Of a DNA stretch of 11,705 nt, positions 7,112 to 11,705 are shown in pieces. Each line of letters starts with the position of its first letter. Positions within the stretch are counted from its first letter, which is position 1. The translations under genes were made by a program, and so were the position numbers. Below the pieces are notes generated by a model that saw only the letters and a list, made by a program, of their open reading frames with translations, ran no database searches and was not told where the DNA came from. This DNA is from Oscillospiraceae bacterium (lineage in GTDB: Bacteria; Bacillota; Clostridia; Oscillospirales; UBA929): NCBI GenBank assembly GCA_031282535.1, contig JAITDM010000255.1, positions 1 to 11,705 of the forward strand, read 5' to 3'.

Positions 7112-7163
7112 GATTTCTGTTCGAAAACTCTGTCCGAAGACAGGGAAAGGGCGCGCTTGTTTT

Positions 7164-7484
7164 ATGGAATACATGGAACTCTTAAACAAGATCATCGAAG
7201 CTGAGCAGCTCGCCCAGCAGATTGCCAGCGAGGCCAAGGCCAAGCGTGACCGGCTGCCGGACGACCTGCGCACACAGTGGGAGGAATTGCACGCCAAATA
7301 CCTCGAGCGCGCGGAGCGCCGGGTGGAAGCCGTGGCGGCCCAGGAATCGGTGCTGGCCGACGAACAGATCGGGCAGCTCGACGCGGCGCTCTCCGCCGAC
7401 CTCGCGCAGGTGGACGCCTTCTTCCGCGAGCACCGCAAAGAGATGACGGACCGCCTGTTTCAGCTGGTGATCGGCCAATGTTAG
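7164..7484 (+). CDS. Short coiled-coil protein, probable V/A-type ATPase peripheral-stalk subunit (G/H-like)
   Basis: A 106-residue protein, nearly all charged, heptad-like helix: EAEQLAQQIASEAKAKRDR near residues 12-30, then Glu/Arg/Ala-rich sequence to about residue 95. There is no signal peptide or membrane segment. Subunit G/H of V/A-type ATPases is a coiled coil of about this length that pairs with subunit E to form the peripheral stalk, and it is often the first gene of the operon (NtpF in Enterococcus hirae). Both length and place fit, but such sequences diverge fast, so the name rests largely on context. The start is ATG at 7164; its ribosome binding site is weak (GGGAAAGGG, about 12 nt away), and ATG 7173 is a less likely alternative. 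Its end overlaps the next gene by 7 bp, implying coupled translation. Confidence 0.72.
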   Translation: MEYMELLNKIIEAEQLAQQIASEAKAKRDRLPDDLRTQWEELHAKYLERAERRVEAVAAQESVLADEQIGQLDAALSADLAQVDAFFREHRKEMTDRLFQLVIGQC

Positions 7485-8524
7485 GGCAGCTCATCGACTA
7501 CAGCGCGGTGGCCACAAAGGTACGCGCCATGTACAGCCGGCGCCTGATGCCGGAGGATTATCTCAAGATCGCCTCCTTCAAACGGGTGTCGGAAGTCGTG
7601 GCCTACCTGCGCAACCACCCCGGCTGGCGCGACGCGCTGTCCGGCAGTCAGGAGGAGCCCCGCCGCGGCGCCCTCGAAGCCGCCCTGCGGCACCACCTGC
7701 TGGAGGAGTCCCTCAGCATCCTGCACTACATCAGCCGGGAGGATCGCTTCATCAGCAACAACCGCGTGCTGCTCACCGAGATGGAACAGATCATGCTGTT
7801 TCTTCGCTACGCGCGCGCCGGGCGGGCCGACGAGTATCACTTCGACGCGCCGCCCTTCTTTGACCGCCACAGCCGCATCCATTACAGTATGCTCTCAAAG
7901 GCATCCACCTATGAGGACATGCTGGCGGCCGTGCGGGAGACGAACTTCTACACGCCGCTGGCCCGCCTGCCGCTCACCGAGGAGGGGTTCCCCAATTACA
8001 CCACGGTCGAGACGGTCATGCGCAGCCACTACTACCGCGCGCTCCTCGACATGATCGGCGCGCGGTACCACGGCAAGACGCTGGCGGTGCTGAAGGAGTC
8101 GGTGGGCGTCGAAGTGGACATGATCAACATCATGACCCTCATGCGCGTGCGCCGGTACTTCCCCCACCAGCTCGGGGATGTGCTGTCCATGCTGATCCCG
8201 GCGCATCACAAACTCACGCCCGCCTTCATTCGGGAGATGTACACGGCCGCCACGGAGGAGGACGCGTGGGGACTTTTGTGCGCCTCGCCCTACGGCAAAT
8301 TCTTTTCCTCCCACGTCTACACGCACATCGAGGAATATTACTATCAGTTCCTCTACGAGTTCAACCGCCGCGCCCTGAGCGGCGCTTCGCCCTCCGTGTA
8401 CACGCCGCTCGCCTACCTCAACCTGCGGCAGGTGGAACTCAAAAACCTGATCAATGTCATCGAATGCGTGCGGTACGGCCTACAGCTCTCACAGGCCCCC
8501 TCCGTGCTGTTCGGTGTGTCCTGA
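7478..8524 (+). CDS. atpC: V/A-type ATP synthase subunit C (AC39 / V0 d family)
   Basis: A 348-residue, helix-rich soluble protein that by family caps the c ring and connects it to the central stalk of the V/A-type rotary ATPase. Typical signatures are the N-terminal YSAVATKVRAMYSRRL (residues about 8-23), the region MNIMTLMRVRRYF near 210-230 (here VDMINIMTLMRVRRYF), and the C-terminal NLRQVELKNLINVIECVRYG, all characteristic of AC39 proteins. Length is normal for bacterial subunit C. The ATG at 7478 overlaps the stop of the preceding coiled-coil gene by 7 bp, so translation is probably coupled. It is followed by a structured gap of 111 bp before subunit I. The gene name follows A/V-type usage and must not be confused with F-type atpC (epsilon). 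Confidence 0.92.
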   Translation: MLGQLIDYSAVATKVRAMYSRRLMPEDYLKIASFKRVSEVVAYLRNHPGWRDALSGSQEEPRRGALEAALRHHLLEESLSILHYISREDRFISNNRVLLTEMEQIMLFLRYARAGRADEYHFDAPPFFDRHSRIHYSMLSKASTYEDMLAAVRETNFYTPLARLPLTEEGFPNYTTVETVMRSHYYRALLDMIGARYHGKTLAVLKESVGVEVDMINIMTLMRVRRYFPHQLGDVLSMLIPAHHKLTPAFIREMYTAATEEDAWGLLCASPYGKFFSSHVYTHIEEYYYQFLYEFNRRALSGASPSVYTPLAYLNLRQVELKNLINVIECVRYGLQLSQAPSVLFGVS

Positions 8525-8550
8525 CGCCGCCGCCGCGCGCGTACGGCGTC
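8523..8550 (+). other. GC-rich hairpin at the end of the subunit C gene
   Basis: GACGCCG (8523-8529, starting within the TGA stop) pairs with CGGCGTC (8544-8550) across a 14-nt GC-rich loop that can itself extend the pairing. No T-run follows, so simple termination is unlikely. It may protect the upstream message end or mark a processing point within the operon. Inferred from structure only. Confidence 0.35.
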
Positions 8551-8599
8551 GTCTGCCCTGTCCCCAATTCGAACGTGTTTTGGTGCAGAAGATTGGTAT

Positions 8600-8619
8600 G
8601 AAAAAGAAATTTCTTTTTC
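8600..8619 (+). other. Perfect 20-bp AT-rich palindrome before subunit I
   Basis: Bases 8600-8619 (GAAAAAGAAATTTCTTTTTC) equal their own reverse complement. The palindrome ends one base before the GGGGAAG ribosome binding region of subunit I, in an otherwise GC-rich operon. As RNA it could fold as an 8-bp stem with an AATT loop and modulate initiation; as DNA it could be a binding site for a dimeric regulator or an internal promoter region. Confidence 0.5.
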
Positions 8620-8635
8620 TGGGGAAGTGAAGCTT

Positions 8636-10567
8636 GTGGCTGTTGTCCCGATGAAACTTGTGACCATCGCCGGACCGCTGAGTGAATTTGACTCGGTGGT
8701 GTATTCGTATATTATCAATCAGCAGTTTCACCCGGAATCCACGACCAATGTGATCAAAAACATCAAGTTTTTGTATCCGTTTGAGCAGCAGAACCCTTAC
8801 GCCGACCTGCTGCGGCAGGCGGAGTCCATGGCGGACCGCATGGAGATCGAACTCGCCTACCGCTCGTTTGAAAGCATGAATTTCAGCCCGGACAAATCCT
8901 TTTTGTTCCTCAAAGACCTGGAGGCCCGCTACCAGGCGCTGATCGACGAGCGCACCGCCCTCACGCAGCGGATCACCGACAACGAGCGCATTCGCATGCA
9001 ACTCCAGCACATCACGGACGTCAACGTCCCCCTACAGGACTTTTTCACCGTGACCTACGTCAAATTCCGCTTCGGCCGGATGCCGCGCGAGACGTACAAC
9101 AACTTCATCGCCCACCTGATGGAGCGCAGCGACCTGTTCTTTTTCCTCACGAGCCTCGAACGGGACTGGGTGTACGGCATGTACATGACGACGCGCGCCA
9201 GTGCGGAGAAGGCGGATTCCCTGATGGGTTCCCTCCAGTTTCAGCGCATCCGCATCTCCAGCCGCGTCAAAGGCACCGGCGAGGAGGCCTTCCGGGAGGT
9301 CACGCTCGACACCGAGCGGGCGGAGTACCGCCTGGAGGAGATCAAAAGCGAGCTGCGGATTTTGGCGGACACGGAGAAGGAACGTTTCCTGCGCTGTTAC
9401 TCTTACGCGCGCTTTATGAACGACAGCTTCAACATCCGCCGCTACGCCGCCCACACGGAGGAGAGCTTCTACCTCCTCGGCTGGGTGCCGGAGCCGGATT
9501 ACCCGGCCTTTACCGCGCAGTTTGAAAAGCAGCGTTCGCTCACCGTCGTCGTCGTGGCGGACGACCCCGACGCGGTGGTCGAGTACACCCCGCCCATCAA
9601 GCTCAAAAATCCGCGCATCTTCCGGCCGTTCGAACCATACCTCGCGATGTACGGCCTGCCCTCCTACAACGAGATCGATCCGACGCCCCTGATGGCCATC
9701 CTCTATACGCTGCTGTTCGGCATCATGTTCGGCGACGCGGGCCAGGGCGCGCTGCTGGTCGTCACGGGGCTCATCATGAAATTTGTCAAAAAGATGTGGC
9801 TCGGGCCCATCGTCTGTTACGCGGGGGTTTCGTCCATCTTCTTCGGCCTCTTTGTCTACGGCAGCGTGTTCGGGTTCGAACACTGGCTGCCCGGCTTTAA
9901 GATCCTGGAGTCCGCCGAAAACAACCGGCTGGGGCTGCAGATGGCCATCTACCTGGGCGTCGCCCTGCTGACCGTCTCGTTCATCACGAACATCATAAAC
10001 GGCATCCGACAAAAAAGTCCGCTCAAGAGTTTGCTCGGGCCGAACGCGCTGGCCGGGCTCATCCTCTATCTCGCCATTCAGGCGATCGTCCTGCCCATCC
10101 TGGGCTTTGCGGAAAACCTCTTCCCCACAGGGCTGCTCGTCGGACTCGCCGCGTTTCCGCTCGTCCTCATCTTCCTGCGGGAGCCGCTCGCGCACCTCAT
10201 CAAATACCGGTCGTTCTGGAAACCGCCGGGCGTCGTCGACTACGTGCTGGAGAATGTGTTTGAACTCATCGAGATCCTGCTCTCCTACGTCACAAACACC
10301 ATCTCCTTCCTGCGCGTGGGCGCGTACGCCATCAGCCACGCCTCGATGATGTCGGTCGTCTTCATGCTGGCCGGCGCCCACGAGGGAGAAGGCGGCAACC
10401 TCGTCGTCATCCTCCTGGGCAACCTCCTCGTCATGGGCATCGAAGGGCTTCTCGTCGGGATTCAAGTGCTGCGTCTCCACTTCTACGAGATCTTCAGCCG
10501 CTTTTACGCCGCCGAGGGCCGTCCGTACAGTCCGATCATCATCGATTATCACGCCCACCACAACTGA
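8636..10567 (+). CDS. atpI: V/A-type ATP synthase subunit I (a subunit)
   Basis: The membrane stator of the V/A-type ATPase, 643 residues, which with the c ring forms the ion channel. The N-terminal half (to about residue 325) is cytoplasmic and partly coiled coil. The junction PFEPYLAMYGLPSYNEIDPTP (about 332-352) and FGIMFGDAGQG (361-371) are hallmark motifs. About seven to eight membrane segments follow. The essential channel arginine is R560 in NTISFLRVGAYAISHASMM, and a late helix carries GIEGLLVGIQVLRLHFYEIFSRFY with E603. Start choice: the first in-frame GTG (8627) lies inside the ribosome binding region, while GTG 8636 gives MAVVPMK, matching the usual MA(I/V)VKMK start of this family, with GGGGA 10 nt upstream. 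Length is normal. It is separated from subunit C by a structured gap, and from K by 42 nt. Confidence 0.96.
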   Translation: MAVVPMKLVTIAGPLSEFDSVVYSYIINQQFHPESTTNVIKNIKFLYPFEQQNPYADLLRQAESMADRMEIELAYRSFESMNFSPDKSFLFLKDLEARYQALIDERTALTQRITDNERIRMQLQHITDVNVPLQDFFTVTYVKFRFGRMPRETYNNFIAHLMERSDLFFFLTSLERDWVYGMYMTTRASAEKADSLMGSLQFQRIRISSRVKGTGEEAFREVTLDTERAEYRLEEIKSELRILADTEKERFLRCYSYARFMNDSFNIRRYAAHTEESFYLLGWVPEPDYPAFTAQFEKQRSLTVVVVADDPDAVVEYTPPIKLKNPRIFRPFEPYLAMYGLPSYNEIDPTPLMAILYTLLFGIMFGDAGQGALLVVTGLIMKFVKKMWLGPIVCYAGVSSIFFGLFVYGSVFGFEHWLPGFKILESAENNRLGLQMAIYLGVALLTVSFITNIINGIRQKSPLKSLLGPNALAGLILYLAIQAIVLPILGFAENLFPTGLLVGLAAFPLVLIFLREPLAHLIKYRSFWKPPGVVDYVLENVFELIEILLSYVTNTISFLRVGAYAISHASMMSVVFMLAGAHEGEGGNLVVILLGNLLVMGIEGLLVGIQVLRLHFYEIFSRFYAAEGRPYSPIIIDYHAHHN

Positions 10568-10609
10568 TCCGTTTTCCGGCGCGACTTTATGAATTTAGGA
10601 GGGTTTTCA

Positions 10610-11056
10610 ATGTTTCCGATGCAAATTGTGTCTATCCTGGTCCTGGTCGCGATGATCGCGGCGTCCCTGTATCTCATCTACCGCCGCAAAGCGGCCGGCA
10701 AGCCGGTGAAACACGCGCTCGTGACGCACATCGTCTCCTTCTTTGCCATGAGCGTGTTCTTCGCGGCCTCCGGCATCGCGGGGCAGGCGCTGGCCGCGGC
10801 CGCACCGGGCGCGGCGGAAGCCGCCGTGCGGGCGCTGGACCCGCAGGCCGGCCTCGGCATGATCGCCGCGGCGCTGGCCGTGGGCATCTCCGGCGTCGGC
10901 AGCGGCATCGCCGTGGCGGCCTCCGGCGCGGCGGCGCTCGGCGCCATCTCGGAAAACGACAAAACATTCGGCAAGGCGCTCATCTTTGTCGCCCTGGCGG
11001 AAGGCATCGCGCTGTACGGCCTCATCATCGCCTTCTCGATCCTGAACAAGTTCTGA
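10610..11056 (+). CDS. atpK: V/A-type ATP synthase subunit K (c-ring proteolipid)
   Basis: A 148-residue integral membrane proteolipid that assembles into the rotor ring. Four hydrophobic stretches are visible at about residues 5-24, 42-65, 83-108 and 118-145. The second hairpin is the canonical one, with the glycine-rich GLGMIAAALAVGISGVGSGIA helix, a polar loop ISENDKTFGK, and the ion-binding E131 in ALAEGIALYGLI. The first hairpin is degenerate, has no carboxylate, and begins with a basic loop YRRKAAGK at 24-31. So one ion site per four helices is predicted. The glutamine and threonine residues that bind sodium in E. hirae NtpK are not evident, hinting at proton coupling (inference). The start is ATG 10610, with AGGAGGG 6 nt upstream; an upstream in-frame ATG at 10589 has no such site. 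Very good ribosome binding fits a subunit needed in many copies. Confidence 0.93.
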   Translation: MFPMQIVSILVLVAMIAASLYLIYRRKAAGKPVKHALVTHIVSFFAMSVFFAASGIAGQALAAAAPGAAEAAVRALDPQAGLGMIAAALAVGISGVGSGIAVAASGAAALGAISENDKTFGKALIFVALAEGIALYGLIIAFSILNKF

Positions 11057-11097
11057 GACCCGCCCCGCGCCACCGTCCGCGGAAAAGGAGATGCCGT

Positions 11098-11406
11098 ATG
11101 CGTTTCTTTGTGATAGCAGACAATTCCGACACCCTGACCGGGTTCCGCCTGGCCGGCATCGACGGGACGCGCGCCTCCTCCCCGGAGGAGATCAAAGAGG
11201 CCGTGTCCAAAGTCATCGCGAATCCTGACATCGGCGTTTTGCTGATCACCGAAAAGCTGGCCCGCGAGACCCCGGAGCTCATCTACGACCTCAAGCTCAA
11301 ACTGACGCACACCCTGGTGGTGGAGATCCCGGACCGGCACGGCACCGGCCGCTCGGCCGATTCCATCACGCGTTACATCCGCGAAGCCATCGGCATCCGC
11401 GTGTGA
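11098..11406 (+). CDS. atpF: V/A-type ATP synthase subunit F (central stalk)
   Basis: A 102-residue soluble protein, called NtpG in E. hirae, that joins subunit D in the central stalk and tunes ATPase activity. The Rossmann-like signature is clear: MRFFVIADNSDTLTGFRLAGI at the start, then a conserved IGVLLITEKLA near 41-51 and the VVEIPDRHG segment at about 74-82 before the C-terminal helix. Length is normal. The ATG at 11098 has AAGGAG with a 7-nt spacer. It follows K after 41 nt and is followed by an 85-bp structured element before subunit E. Must not be confused with F-type atpF (subunit b). Confidence 0.94.
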   Translation: MRFFVIADNSDTLTGFRLAGIDGTRASSPEEIKEAVSKVIANPDIGVLLITEKLARETPELIYDLKLKLTHTLVVEIPDRHGTGRSADSITRYIREAIGIRV

Positions 11407-11408
11407 CG

Positions 11409-11493
11409 CGTAGGGGGCGATGGCAATCGCCCCGCGTCGGGTAATCGCCCCGCGTCCAACCCCAAAAAAGGCGGATCGCCATCCGCCCCTACG
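11409..11493. repeat. 85-bp two-hairpin repeat-like element between subunits F and E
   Basis: Terminal inverted repeats CGTAGGGG (11409-11416) and CCCCTACG (11486-11493) enclose two hairpins: GGGGCGAT/ATCGCCCC (11414-11421 with 11426-11433, loop GGCA) and GGCGGAT/ATCCGCC (11470-11476 with 11481-11487). Between them a 14-bp unit AATCGCCCCGCGTC occurs twice (11425, 11443), offset by 18 bp. An A-run (11464-11469) precedes the second hairpin, so on the minus strand this reads as hairpin plus six T, terminator-like but with no minus-strand gene nearby. The GTAGGGGCGGATNGC-type ends resemble intergenic palindromic repeats I associate with GC-rich Clostridia; this is memory, not a search. It sits only 2 nt after the subunit F stop. 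Confidence 0.7.
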
Positions 11494-11512
11494 AACGCGC
11501 AGGAGGGTATTT

Positions 11513-11705
11513 ATGGCCAGTCTGGAGGAAAAGCTGGATCTCTTTACCAAAGCCATCACCTCGGACGCCGAGGCCGACAGCCAGGCGATCCTGGAGGAGG
11601 TGCGCAGGGAACGCGAGAATTCCCTCTCCTCCGCCGAGAACGAGGCGCTGAACGAAGCCTACCAGTACATCAAGAGCAAAGTGGCCTCGCTCCACACGGA
11701 AAACG
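11513..11705 (+). CDS. atpE: V/A-type ATP synthase subunit E, N-terminal part (cut by window edge)
   Basis: Sixty-four codons are visible of a soluble peripheral-stalk subunit. The sequence begins MASLEEKLDLFTKAITSDAE and continues as a charged helix rich in Glu, Ala, Arg and Lys, as in the long N-terminal coiled coil of subunit E, which pairs with the G/H-type subunit. The ATG at 11513 has a strong AGGAGGG site with a 5-nt spacer. Operon position after F and expected before A, B and D supports the call. The globular C-terminal domain lies outside the window, so a different coiled-coil stalk protein cannot be fully excluded. Confidence 0.75.
   Translation, partial: MASLEEKLDLFTKAITSDAEADSQAILEEVRRERENSLSSAENEALNEAYQYIKSKVASLHTEN

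Larger units (their letters stand above)
6770..7163. other. Divergent intergenic region between the lrp-aminotransferase and V-ATPase operons
   Basis: Nearly 400 bp without a convincing gene. It holds the minus-strand promoter for the lrp gene at the left end, the GC-rich imperfect hairpin 6967-7014 in the middle, a run of eight T at 7067-7074, and the plus-strand promoter for the ATPase operon at the right end. Short open frames here lack a ribosome binding site and any recognisable protein character. The stretch 6840-6960 shows nothing I can interpret. Confidence 0.6.

Noticed and set aside
6693..7163. Long N-terminal extension of the first ATPase-operon gene reading back across the intergenic region
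   Set aside because: The extension crosses both promoters and the antisense start of the lrp gene, lacks protein character, and has no ribosome binding site; ATG 7164 lies downstream of the operon promoter.
9032..10561. Open frame of about 500 codons antisense to the subunit I gene
   Set aside because: It mirrors a well-supported ATPase subunit gene; GC-rich codon use keeps the opposite frame open. The translation is rich in Asp, Glu, Arg and His with no motif or ribosome binding site.
11425..11456. Tandem 14-bp units as a CRISPR fragment
   Set aside because: Only two copies with a 4-bp spacer, embedded in an inverted-repeat element; no array or cas genes.

Overview
The window looks like a GC-rich chromosome segment of an anaerobic Gram-positive bacterium of the class Clostridia. 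The best guess is an Oscillospirales- or Christensenellales-like lineage, which is inference. The signs are strong Shine-Dalgarno sites, sigma-A promoters, frequent GTG and TTG starts, tight operons, a V/A-type ATP synthase operon, a PcrA-type helicase, and a YdjI/YdjG-like pair. No phage, transposase, CRISPR, tRNA or rRNA is visible.

Left part, all on the minus strand. Read in transcription order from about 6800 down to 1, this part holds an Lrp/AsnC regulator and then a class I/II PLP aminotransferase, overlapping by 4 bp and driven by a near-consensus promoter. A GC-rich structured spacer follows. Next come an SPFH-domain protein with three C-terminal zinc ribbons and a tail-anchored protein with two N-terminal zinc ribbons, 5 nt apart. 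Three consecutive hairpins follow, and then a PcrA/UvrD helicase whose C-terminus runs off the window. The SPFH/zinc-ribbon pair resembles Bacillus subtilis YdjI and YdjG, which help link PspA to the membrane. The PspA-like and YdjH-like partners are not next to it here.

Middle. A divergent intergenic region of nearly 400 bp (6770-7163) carries two opposed promoters and a large GC-rich imperfect hairpin. There is no convincing gene in it.

Right part, plus strand. This is the start of a V/A-type ATPase operon in the order G-like coiled coil, C (AC39), I (a), K (c ring), F, E (truncated by the window end). The catalytic A and B subunits and subunit D would be expected just beyond the edge. The K subunit has a degenerate first hairpin with one ion-binding glutamate, in the second hairpin. 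Two spacers in the operon are structured: the C-I gap has a GC hairpin at the stop codon and a perfect 20-bp palindrome before the next ribosome binding site, and the F-E gap holds an 85-bp two-hairpin repeat-like element.

Nothing here is clearly a new defence or mobile system. The most interesting items are the SPFH/zinc-ribbon module, the repeat-like intercistronic elements, and the unusual c subunit.
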